NCBI GenBank assembly: GCA_000934455.1
Contig: KN887831.1
Coordinates: forward strand, 40,330-62,819
Reading direction: 5' to 3'
DNA length: 22,490 bases
DNA from: Apostichopus parvimensis
Taxonomy: Eukaryota; Echinodermata; Holothuroidea; Aspidochirotida; Stichopodidae
The position numbers and the translations under genes are program-made. Shown here one piece after another: positions 1-8,856 of this stretch; positions within the stretch are counted from its first letter, which is position 1, and each line of letters opens with the position of its first letter. Under the pieces are notes generated by a model, which worked only from the letters and a program-made list of their open reading frames with translations, made no database searches and was not told where the DNA came from.

Positions 1-74
1 GGGGGTTGGGGTTGGGGAGTACGTGAGAGGGAGACACTGTTGCATGAATCATTCACTTGTTTACTGATTATAAG

Positions 75-92
75 TACAGTAGGCCTACTGTA
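75..92. repeat. Perfect 18-bp palindrome
   Basis: TACAGTAGGCCTACTGTA reads identically on both strands, centred on AGGCCT. Related palindromic blocks (TACTGTA/TACAGTA, AGGCCTA) recur elsewhere in the window, for example at 3132-3147. It lies downstream of the CTLD gene. Function unknown. Confidence 0.85.
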
Positions 93-164
93 ATCGTTCT
101 TTAATACTAAAGATGAATTATCTATCTAGCATAACAGTTTTGTTGAGCGATAATATGTATATTT

Positions 165-170
165 TTTATT
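165..170 (-). terminator. Candidate poly(A) signal for the CTLD gene
   Basis: AATAAA is present on the minus strand, 75 bp downstream of the read-through stop codon at 246-244, within an AT-rich context. This spacing is normal for a short 3' UTR. The hexamer is frequent by chance in AT-rich DNA, so it is supportive rather than decisive. Confidence 0.45.
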
Positions 171-243
171 GGGGCACTACGACCAAATTGTAGGTCCCGC
201 TAACAAACATTTTGTTCAGTTAATCGGCTGGTTTACCTTACCG

Positions 244-788
244 TCATACTACCAGTGACGAAACATGGTCACTAACCATGATAGAAGGCTGTGGCTCGGT
301 TACGAGTTTTATGATTATGCCATTAACATTGATTTTTACCTTATTTACCGCTGTTTGTTGCTTACCTAGCCCATTCTGGTTCGAAGCCCCATTGTCTTGA
401 TTATTTTCTTTCTCGCAAATCGACTTTTCGATGGATGTACTGTCCAGGTTATGCCAGGTAAAAGTTGGTCCTTCCATTCCTATGTATGTACTAACAGCTG
501 CAAAGGCCGTATTGGCTTCAAAATTGGTATAATTCGTACTGTCTCCATTTAGCCACGTGACGTCATCTTCTGAGGTGCCTTCTAAACCGATCCAATAGAA
601 GGAACTCCTTGTATCGGATGATGAGTATAACCAGCCCTCGAGGGCGGCTTGCTCCTCTTGGGTTTCAATGTATACCAGATGAGACGCAACAGCCTGACAG
701 GCATCTACCGCTGACGGACGCGAAGCTTCTCGGTAGGGCACATAGTAGCAAGATTCTTGCCATTGGAAGTCGAAATACCAAGGACAAT
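244..788 (-). CDS. CTLD gene exon 2: C-type lectin domain and 3' end
   Basis: A pyrimidine-rich tract and TTAAG acceptor precede 788. The exon opens in phase 1 with Cys-Pro-Trp-Tyr, the usual start of a long-form CTLD. The reading frame stays open to TGA at 246-244. An internal donor, CTAG|GTAAGC, lies at 366/365 just after the CTLD and would also be phase 1. Use of it would make a symmetric 1-1 CTLD module of 423 nt, typical of shuffled extracellular domains, with a further exon outside or in 1-363. The read-through model is supported by a poly(A) signal 75 bp past the stop. I cannot choose between the two from DNA alone. Confidence 0.8.
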
Positions 789-1075
789 CTTAACGACGGA
801 GAAAAAACAAAAGTTGATTGACTAAAGACAAAGCAATTGATTATATTAAATATAACTGTAGAGTTTCTGTATAGAAGCAATCTTGATCGTACGTGTTTTG
901 GAAGAAATTATCCAGACGAGTAAATGAATAATATTCTAATTTTTTACTAAACAGACATTTTCGATGACATCTCTCTGCTGCACTGCCTGTAATACTGTCA
1001 AGCTTACTCACCAATACCGGCAGATCGGACTTGCGACGTCGACATAACAAACAGAAACCAGATTACTCCCCTCAT
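244..1075 (-). CDS. Secreted C-type lectin-domain protein (two-exon model)
   Basis: Two exons are joined by a phase-1 intron: 1075-1012 and 788-244 (or 788-366 if the donor at 365 is used). The read-through product is 202 residues: signal peptide (about 1-18), CTLD (23-149), and a polar then hydrophobic tail. CTLD proteins are usually secreted or membrane-bound recognition proteins acting in immunity, adhesion or biomineralisation. The sequence shows C23-P-W and C35-Y-Y (long-form N-terminal disulfide), C52 in DAC, WIGL at 87-90, W100-L-N, W133-H-N and ICEKE at 145-149. C52 and C146 should form the outer CTLD disulfide. The inner cysteine pair is absent, and there is no EPN/QPD or WND, so Ca2+-dependent sugar binding is doubtful. 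The specific ligand cannot be inferred. No transmembrane segment is convincing in the visible part. Confidence 0.85.
1012..1075 (-). CDS. CTLD gene exon 1: signal peptide
   Basis: The ATG at 1075-1073 has A at -3. It encodes 21 complete codons, MRGVIWFLFVMSTSQVRSAG and then I, plus one base. A hydrophobic core VIWFLFVM is followed by small and polar residues, which fits a secretory signal with cleavage near S18/A19. The exon ends at 1012 before GTGAGT (1011-1006). Its phase 1 exactly matches the acceptor exon, so the junction codon becomes GAT (Asp). Upstream sequence around 1124-1131 reads like a weak TATA element (ATATAAA) on this strand, but a CTTCAG acceptor-like site near 1095 means a 5' UTR intron is also possible. 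Confidence 0.8.
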
Positions 1076-1252
1076 TTTATGTAGTGCCACAACCTGAAGC
1101 AAATATGAAAATGTCTCTTTTTTAGTTTATATGAGATACAAAAGAAAAACTGTGCCATGAACTTGTTTAGAAAGCTACTTATCTCTGCGCTAACATTCTT
1201 GTCTAATTCCTGTGTGTTATATCACCATATATTTATATATATCTAATATAAC

Positions 1253-1280
1253 CAAGGAGGTTCCTTGTAGAACCTCCTTG
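1253..1280. repeat. Perfect inverted repeat, 11-bp stem and 6-nt loop
   Basis: CAAGGAGGTTC (1253-1263) is followed by CTTGTA and then the exact reverse complement GAACCTCCTTG (1270-1280). TATA-rich DNA flanks it. It could be the tip of a hairpin RNA, the core of a foldback element, or chance. Confidence 0.8.
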
Positions 1281-3965
1281 ATATAACGAACATACCTACT
1301 GCAGTGTATGCGATGTATATGCCGTCGACCGTCATGATGGTATAACTAGCTTGCTGTATATGATATCTTAACAATGGGTCCTCTCCCCCACCCCTGATTG
1401 ACACCTCCTCCGTCACCCCTAACCCAAAGCAAACGACACAATACTTGCCTTCACGACAGATGTAAAGATACGGTCAGATTCAAAGTTGAGAGGACTCGAC
1501 AATGCATCAATTGGAAAATTTCTTCCCAGAACCGCAAGCAGAATGTCTGTCAGTCAACTTGCTTCCCAAAGATGTGACCAAAACGTCCAATTATTGAAAA
1601 CTTAATATCCACGGATGTAATTATGATTTGCTATACAAGAACGTACTAAAAAATCAATAGCGTGTTAGCATATACCAGAGACAATAAAAATCATAGTTTA
1701 TGAATAAAACCTACAAGTTGTACTGTACGGAAGCCCCAAAGGCCTAACAGCCCGATTTTTCTTCGTCAAAACTCACATATATGTTGAATAATGACAGATA
1801 CGCCTAACACAAGGTATTAACACCATCCTTTGTGAATTAACTTAAATATCAAATAGTCTTTCTAAAATACCACCTTTTTCATCTAAAAACAAGTTCGCAT
1901 TCTGGTCTCCTCTGAACATATTGGGGTAGGTATATCGTGTAAACAAAATGTACTTCTAATTTTATACTCCACAATTGGATGCATCCATAATGTGAATGTA
2001 CCATAGGTATTGGTATTTTATAAACTTTATATCCCCATTAGACAAACTAGTAACCCTATCCAAATCAATAGACTGAAAAATAAAGTAAAAACAAAACATT
2101 ATTTGTCAGTGTGCAACTATGACATCACACCTGTTAGCTCCAAGTTCACTTTTGGTACGAAAGGTGGCAACTTCAACTGTCAATATCTCAAAAACGGTAC
2201 ATATGGAATTGAATGCAAATTGCTAAGATTGTTTCCTCTTTAACATATCAAAACTAAAATTTGACCTGGACTATTCTTTTACATCATACGTACCAGACGT
2301 ATTACAACTTTATTCTTGGTCTCGCCACCACAGCCCTGTATGAAGATAACTATATCTTCTCCTGGGCATTTGAACAATAAAAACCAAATGAAAAGCAAAA
2401 TAACAATCTTTATCAATAGCATATTTTCAGTGCCAATGCTGCTAAGAGACTTTTCAGTTTTGATTTGGACCTCACAGAGGACAAGACTTAAAAAACTTCG
2501 TCTCAAACCTCCTTTCAAACTCACAGAAAGTCCAGAGTAACTGGTAACACGACCTTGAGTTTAGACTTTTAGTTATAGCTCTCATAGTCTACTTATGCTA
2601 CCATTTGATGTTTAAACGTTCGCTTTTTAATAGGGGGCCGGGACCTTCATACTCAAGACCCTACATGGGATGATGAAGGTTCATTCCCGCCCCTACAAAA
2701 ATCCCTCTTGAAATCCCTTACCCCACAGTTGAAATACTCTGCACGTCAACTTGAGTGCCCATACAGAGGCACTGCGATGGTGTTCCATTACAAAGAGTAG
2801 AGTAGTTGAATTGTTTACGTACGCCCACGTCTTACGTAAGCAATCTTGAAAAAGTATTGAGGGATTTCTGAAAAGGAGATGATCTGTGTATGAAAACTCG
2901 CAACCATATGGCAAAGAAGCACCTCTTCTTGAGCTCACGATATTTTCTCTTTAAACCATGAAGTGCTGAAATGTCGTGCAATACTGAAAATACTTAGCAA
3001 CTGAACAAATCCTCGTGAGATAACACTTCGATAACCAATGGAAGGAGTGGAGATGAACTTGGAATAGGTTGGTGAAATGTTAAGCTATGTTATGTAAAAA
3101 CCATACTGTCATAGAGCTTGAAGCTATAGCCTACTGTAGCTACAGTATAGTACTACTAGTACTAGCATAGGTACGACTTTGAACAGTTTAGGCTAGTTCT
3201 ACAAATTGAAGCGCCATTGTAGTAATCGAGTTGCAATTTACGAGCCAAAACAATTAGACTTCAATATATTATTGTAGGCCTAGACCTTATACTGTAGGCT
3301 AGGTGCAGTTGTTGATAATGTGACAGGAGGCCATGGGCAGCCATGGGCAACTATGGAACTTCCTAGCCTAGGCCCAACTTCTGAATACATTGCTTTTCAA
3401 TTCCAGAAGGTGTCTTTTTGGGTGGAGTCTTGCACGTTCAAGTTGTTTAACTCTCCTTTGCACCTCTGACTCCAGTACAGAAATTCTATTTAAAATAATA
3501 ATGATTTCTCCACTGTGACACAGACTCTAGCAAAAAATATCCACGGGTTTATGATTTAAGATGTGTCGTTCTCAAGCATTAATGAAGTAATAATATATCT
3601 AACCAAGACTCCAGCAGAATAAAAGCAATCATGATTTTCCCTCTCAGGAATACTCAGGTTCTTCCACATTTGCCTTCCATACCGTCAAATGCTACATTTT
3701 TAAGAGAGGGCTTGTGCATATCTCTGTGGTTCTCTTGTGTATATGCCAGTGTGTGAGACTACAAACTGTACTAGTTGGTAACTTACTATTGTTGGACCAG
3801 CCTTTGGAGATAAGATCACATCCTATAAAAATGTAACTTTTAACAAGCTGGGGTTTCTTTCTTCCTTGCGACAGACTTTGCTTTTTACAGGTACTGTGTC
3901 AGCATACGGTATAATATTTTTGAATTTGTCACAAGTATGGGTACTGTACAGTAAGGTGTAAAAAG
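1281..3965. other. Intergenic DNA, no recognisable gene
   Basis: Open frames here (2010-2243 plus, 2279-2524 minus, 2316-2540 plus, 2693-2938 minus) are at most 81 codons, overlap on opposite strands, and match no family I recognise. The stretch 3110-3300 is rich in TACTGTA/TACAGTA and AGGCCTA blocks, and 3325-3350 has a short repeat of CCATGGGCA. A 5' untranslated exon or promoter of the downstream transporter could be here, but nothing in the sequence fixes it. Confidence 0.5.
3132..3147. repeat. Perfect 16-bp palindrome
   Basis: TACTGTAGCTACAGTA is self-complementary and shares its arms with the palindrome at 75-92. Nearby DNA carries further partial copies (GTACTACTAGTACTAG). Confidence 0.85.
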
Positions 3966-3968
3966 GCA

Positions 3969-3994
3969 GGGTAGGGGTGGGGGGTTGGGTGGGG
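3969..3994 (+). other. G-quadruplex motif
   Basis: Five G-runs of 3-6 bases are separated by 1-2-base loops (GGG-TA-GGGG-T-GGGGGG-TT-GGG-T-GGGG). This is a textbook parallel G4-forming pattern with very short loops. It lies in intergenic DNA upstream of the transporter and might mark an open or regulatory site, but no promoter evidence accompanies it. Confidence 0.75.
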
Positions 3995-4717
3995 TATAAT
4001 TATGCCACATTTGTTCTGTTCTTCATTTCTTAGTTGTGTAAACTTGCTACTAACAGTTAGCTGTGAGTTTCATTCAATGGAGACTCATGAGAAGGCAACA
4101 GATAAAGTCTTCAATTTTCAAATTTCAAATTTCTTACCTTTTTATTGTGAAATAACAAATATCTATTAAATTACACAGAATGTTCGGTGTGAAGGAAAAG
4201 TGAGAGAGCATTTTTTTTTGGGGGGGGGAGGGAGATTGAGCAAAAGTTAAAGAGGACCAGGTACTATGGGAAGGTGGAAAGGTTCTGGCAAAATCTTTCC
4301 TACTTAAATCTGCTTTCCAATATCTTGCCATGGACACTTAGTATTTCTTCCACATTTGCTTGGCTTTCAAAACGTAATGATTGTTTAACACTATTGGCAT
4401 ATGCTACAGTATAATTTGCAGTTTTAAACTGTTTTAATTTTCCTTTTCATTGTCCATTATGTAACTTATAATGATTGCGATAAAAGTAAAAATCATGAAC
4501 CGTTTAGAAATCAAAATGTACAATAAAATCTGCAGTTATTCCTACTTTGCATTACAAAATTTGCATTTACGTTGTAAAATAATACACATTGCCTTTTGTT
4601 GACAACCAGCTAAATGTACAGTTCAGTGAGGGTACGATGGTTAGTATATAGAAACTTACTGGTATTGAGTTAATAAGTAATACAGGTACACTCCATACGG
4701 GCTGTGGCTGTAAAATG

Positions 4718-4763
4718 ATTACATGCATGAATAATGAGGTATTACATGCATGAATAAGAGGGT
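4718..4763. repeat. 23-bp tandem duplication
   Basis: Two adjacent copies begin ATTACATGCATGAATAA (4718-4740 and 4741-4763) and differ at three positions near their ends. Each contains the palindromic ATGCAT. A small local duplication with no assigned role. Confidence 0.85.
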
Positions 4764-5399
4764 ACTGTACAAGCCTTGAACTCTTAAAACAGTATTAGCT
4801 GGATGCAATCTGTTTAGAAATGTTTCTGACAAAAGCAGTGCCTCTCTACTGATCTAGAGCTAGTTCTCAAGCATGTACTGTACTATATACTGTATTCACC
4901 ATTCTTACACAGTTTGTGTTGTTCACAATGCAATTCCGTCTGGACTGTAAACTATGCTGGGAGCTATTTTAACACTGTGTACAAATATCAAATGAATGAG
5001 AATCTAGCTGCGCCGTGCAGCCTGAGTACCTCCTTCAACTACGTACAGTATCTTGGTATGGTACAGTTTGTATTGTAAACATCCACAGTACTGCATTTCA
5101 TAAGCTTTTCTGCTCAGATCCGGGTAGCCTTTTGATACAGTAAGAAGTAATATGAATAGAATTTTATATGAGAACTGGTTCTTTGTCCCTGTGACTGTTG
5201 TGCTGTAGATATTAAACTGTATTTTTTTATTTTTTTTTTTTGGAAGGAAAATAGTGAGAAATGTTTGTATAAATCACAGCATAGTTTGAACATATTCTGT
5301 CGTGACCTTCATATAAATGTTTGTAGATTTTCTACTATATGCTACATAAAAGATGTGCACAGGTGTAAGTCTATGTTATAGTATCTGGGAAGTATCCCA

Positions 5400-5434
5400 T
5401 CCCCTCCCTTCCCCTTCCCCTCCCCTCCCCTCAT
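5400..5434. repeat. Polypyrimidine CCCCT tract
   Basis: A run of CCCCTCCC/TTCCCC blocks about 35 bp long, almost pure pyrimidine on the plus strand. The purine strand has multiple G4 runs. Such tracts can form triplex or quadruplex structures; in this setting it may simply be simple-sequence DNA. Confidence 0.7.
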
Positions 5435-6630
5435 CCTCTCAAGGAAAATAATAAGCGGATCGTCATGTCATTATCTTGCATACCGGTAGTAAAAGGGTTC
5501 AGAGATTGTCAGTGTGCGTGATTATTTCCTTCTCGTCAGTTTATACTAGAACCTAAATATTCCCTGACAGCTGGCAATGAAATTAAATCATATATGTTAA
5601 TGAAGTGTCTCACTGCCTTTGTATCTCAGGAAATGTACAGAAGAACAAACTCAAAGGTGGGCTTAATATCCTGTGTTTTGTGCTGGGCAGGCAGGCCAGC
5701 CTATTCTTCTATCTAGTATGTACAGTATATAGCATGTACACTGTAATGGAGTATTACCAGCAACCTTCCTAACAGATTGTGTCTGTGACGATTATTCATG
5801 TATATAATTGTAGAAAATTTGCCGCATTCAAATTGAACAGATTGTTGCCAAGATAAAATTGACCAGTTTGCTATGCTCTGTTGATCTCATATGGTGATAT
5901 AATAACACTGTAGCTCATTATTAAGGTGTGTTGTGACTAGGAGAGCACTGGCATAGTAATCCTTTATGCTACATATGCACTGTATGTATATGTACAGTAT
6001 GTACACTGTGGGGTTTATTAATGCAAATTAAAACATGTGAAAAGCACACAATACATACCCCCCAATAAAAATGTTTTTGATTATCATATGTCTATAGGTC
6101 TTGTTAATAACTATACTTTTATTTTTGTTTGTTTCGGTTGAAAGGGGTTTGACATTGTTGTACAAGGTCTTATGGATTTTCATTTCTGCTCATGAATTAG
6201 GCAGTGTTGAACTTTAAAAATAGATTCTGAACAGTATAACAATCTAACGTATTGTGTACTCTAATGATTTCAAAATGGTTCTCATGCACTTCTGAAATTA
6301 ATTATGCATGAAATCAATACATTAAATAATTGAGGTGTTTCCCACTTTTCTCACTTTGAGGTGGGAAAAACCTTGTTTTCTGAATATTACAGACTTTACA
6401 ATACAGTACTTGAAGTGCTTCTAGATTGCACCTTATCATCAGCAGTTCACCTTTGAATATATAGCTGGTTTCGGTAGTTACCTCTAGATACCTGCAATTA
6501 GTCCATCCAGTATGTTTGAACTGACTGAAACTTTTCCAGTCTCATTCTTACTGTAGACGAATCAATAAGAATTATTGACTTAACCCGAAAATTCCTTAAA
6601 ATAAGATGCACTTTTGTAGGCAATAATTGT

Positions 6631-6705
6631 AAGATCTATTCTAATAATAAAAATAATAATAAAAAGATCTATTCTGTGTGTATTACAGTGTACTGTAAGA
6701 TCTAT
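6631..6705. repeat. Three AAGATCTAT motifs at exact 33-bp spacing
   Basis: AAGATCTAT starts at 6631, 6664 and 6697. The first two copies extend to AAGATCTATTCT. The sequence between them differs (AATAA-rich, then GT/AC-rich). This is either a decayed 33-bp tandem repeat or coincidence. Confidence 0.5.
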
Positions 6706-7512
6706 GCAAGCTGCATATGATAGTGTACAATATCACTGTACAGATATTGGTTGAGCACTGAGTAACTAACTACAGGCATAGCCTACCTACATACTACTGG
6801 GGTTATCACACAGGATTAACAGGGAAAAATTTTTAATTTCCTGAATAAACCATCAATATTAAAAGCTCTCTTTTTGCTCTAAAATTAAGATATATTCCTT
6901 TTCTTATGTTCACATTCAAACCACGAGAGAGAGATGATAATCTTGCAGTTTTAAGGGTATTAATTCTAAGCAGCGATGCAACCTAGTTTAGGGGTTTACA
7001 TAAATATTTGATTACGGTGTATTAGCGGTCTGCTTGCTCTTTTCTCTATATAGTTTGTAATTGCTGACGTAGGTACACTAAGATCTGATATTAAACAAAT
7101 CAAAAAGATTGCACATTTTCTGTAAGCATGACGCAAAACTTGGAAGTAATTGTAAAAAAACAAGTTCGGTGTGAAGGTCATTGTCTGTGTTGAGCATATA
7201 GGTAATTATTCTTAGCTGTATAGTGAAAATGCATGTTAGTACTTTGCTCAGCTCTTACTATATACCAATATCCATGTACACTTTCCAAAGATTACAACAG
7301 GACTGGAAGCATTTTAGCATAGTGCCCTCTATTTCCCACTTCCAGGATATCTACCATGTTTTGTTCCTCACAGTAATCTACCATTCAGAAGACAACTGTG
7401 TTTATTTTTTCTGCGGACTCTGCATCTGAGAATATTTCACTTTTTTTTTATTTTGGTGATGGTATTTTGGATTGTGTGTATTGTTTAATGTTCTCTCTTT
7501 GTATATTTTAGA

Positions 7513-7542
7513 TGATGAGGAGGGGAGGGGAGGGGGGGGGGG
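7513..7542 (+). repeat. Polypurine G-rich tract
   Basis: GATGAGGAGGGGAGGGG leads into a run of eleven G. Purine-only and G4-capable; approximately the reverse complement in style of the tract at 5400-5434. No gene is associated. Confidence 0.7.
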
Positions 7543-8723
7543 TTGCCTATGACATTTTGTGTCAGTAATGTAGAGTTATTTACATTGAAATTTAATTTTG
7601 TTTAGTTGGCAATGATATGTCCGTAATAATTTCCCACTGAAAGAATGGGAACAATTTGCATGAAGGTGACATCTTTGAAACTTATGAAACAGTCTAGATA
7701 CAGTTTAAATAATATATATTCCTTGTGCTGTGTCTCTTGAGTGCTGACATTATAAATGTCACTCTGAATAGGTCGCTATGCAGTCAAAAGGAAAATGGTT
7801 TGTGCCTTTGGTACTGTTTTATGTTCAATGAATTCAATCTTTTATTTGCATAAATACTGGTTTGAAGATGTTAAGTGTATACAGATGCTGCACTGTACAA
7901 ATTGGATATGCATTATTGGTTTTAGTGTTGCTTTGGTAGTTCCCTAATATAGTACAGTTGACTATGTATATAGTCAACTTCATGTAGCATTGTACAGTGT
8001 TTTGGCATGAAGTGACCTTTAAATTCAGAAATAAAGTTCACGATGTACTGGTAACGCTTCAAGGAACATTTATTAAAATAGCTGGGTAGTCTGCAAGAGC
8101 TTCCAATTAACACAAGCTTTAGGTGTGTGTCAGCCCTGTGTAATTTGTAAGGAACGGTGTGTTTGTAAAGAACGGTTATTGTAACAAGCTCGGACAGAGA
8201 CTGGTATGTTACTTTGTTGTGTTAATCTTACAACGGATTTTACTTCAATTCTTTGCAACTGTTTGGATTATCATACCAAACATTAATTGATACACGTTCG
8301 ACTAACAGACAGACATGTAATCAACCCTCTCAGTCAGGCAATAATTTAAGTGATTGACTATTGCATACATATAGCACTTTTGAAGGCTCTGAACAATCCC
8401 CTGCAAAATTCTATGTGTCCTGTGTACAAAAAAACTACTATACATCTTTGCACTTGTGTAGCAATTTTCGTATTTTGCATAGCATTTTCCCTGTCAGTAG
8501 ATCGTGTACACTGTAGTCATATGTACTTAAGTTAGTACAGTGTGTACTCAGCTTCTATTTAAGTATGGTGACTTAATGGGAGACGCAATCCCAATTGTCA
8601 TCTTTAGGTTGATAAAATCTTTGTTTTATATTCTGTAACCTCTTATTGTAACTGTCATTTACAAGTCCTTCACTGTTTAGTATTTTTTCTCATGTTTGTT
8701 TCTTCATATTTGTATCCCACCAG

Positions 8724-8813
8724 AGTGACGGCTTTGGGATCCACAGTGTCACTCAAAAACAGTAAATACTGGATTGACGATATTTCATTGCGACTAGAAT
8801 CTGATGCACCACA
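8724..8813 (+). promoter_or_regulatory. SLC15 5' UTR with an overlapping uORF
   Basis: A pyrimidine-rich tract ending in CCCACCAG (AG at 8722-8723) makes a plausible splice acceptor, so the first coding exon probably begins near 8724 after one or more upstream noncoding exons. Within this leader an ATG at 8804 opens a five-codon uORF (Met-His-His-Asn-Gly, stop 8819-8821) that overlaps the main ATG at 8814 out of frame. The uORF start has C at -3 (weak context), whereas the main start has A at -3 and G at +4 (strong). Leaky scanning should therefore favour the transporter. Confidence 0.55.
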
Positions 8814-8856
8814 ATGGCTGAGACAATAGCTACCTATGGGAGCACAGACAAGCCAG
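8814..8856 (+). CDS. SLC15A: SLC15 exon 1 (N-terminal cytosolic)
   Basis: Start ATG in a strong context, followed by Ala-Glu-Thr-Ile-Ala-Thr-Tyr-Gly. Encodes 14 codons plus one base and ends before GTACGA. This is a hydrophilic cytosolic tail not conserved with vertebrate homologues. It is placed by its phase match to exon 2 and by the lack of a better upstream start. Confidence 0.8.

Larger units (their letters stand above)
1..243. other. Left-edge noncoding stretch
   Basis: It begins with three G-runs separated by TT (1-18), resembling a TTGGGG tract, then AT-rich DNA with the palindrome at 75-92 and the poly(A) hexamer at 165-170. It is probably the 3' UTR and downstream flank of the CTLD gene, or its next intron if the donor at 365 is used. 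No further exon could be recognised with confidence. One acceptor-like TTTGTTAG near 202 would lead to only seven codons before a stop. Confidence 0.5.
3995..8723. other. Intergenic DNA upstream of the transporter
   Basis: AT-rich with no convincing coding exon on either strand. It contains a G-run after a T-run (4210-4230), a 23-bp tandem duplication (4718-4763), a CCCCT-rich tract (5400-5434), ATAATAA-type low complexity around 6645-6663, a G-rich tract (7513-7542) and frequent TGTACAGTA motifs such as 5985-6005. The start sites and 5' noncoding exon(s) of the SLC15 gene probably fall within it, because the first coding exon is preceded by a good splice acceptor. Confidence 0.5.

Noticed and set aside
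1-18. TTGGGG-like G-runs as possible telomere repeat
   Set aside because: Only three runs, and animal telomeres usually use TTAGGG; the window is interior gene-bearing DNA.
841-1050. 69-codon minus-strand frame between the lectin exons
   Set aside because: It covers exon 1 in another frame and the 223-bp intron; the signal-peptide exon explains this DNA better.
2010-2938. Several 74-81-codon frames, one with a hydrophobic segment (2524-2279 minus)
   Set aside because: Overlapping frames on both strands, no recognisable domain, no matching splice partners or start context.
5400-7542. CCCCT tract and GGGGA tract as a long-range inverted repeat pair
   Set aside because: Both are low complexity; the complementarity is expected from simple composition alone.
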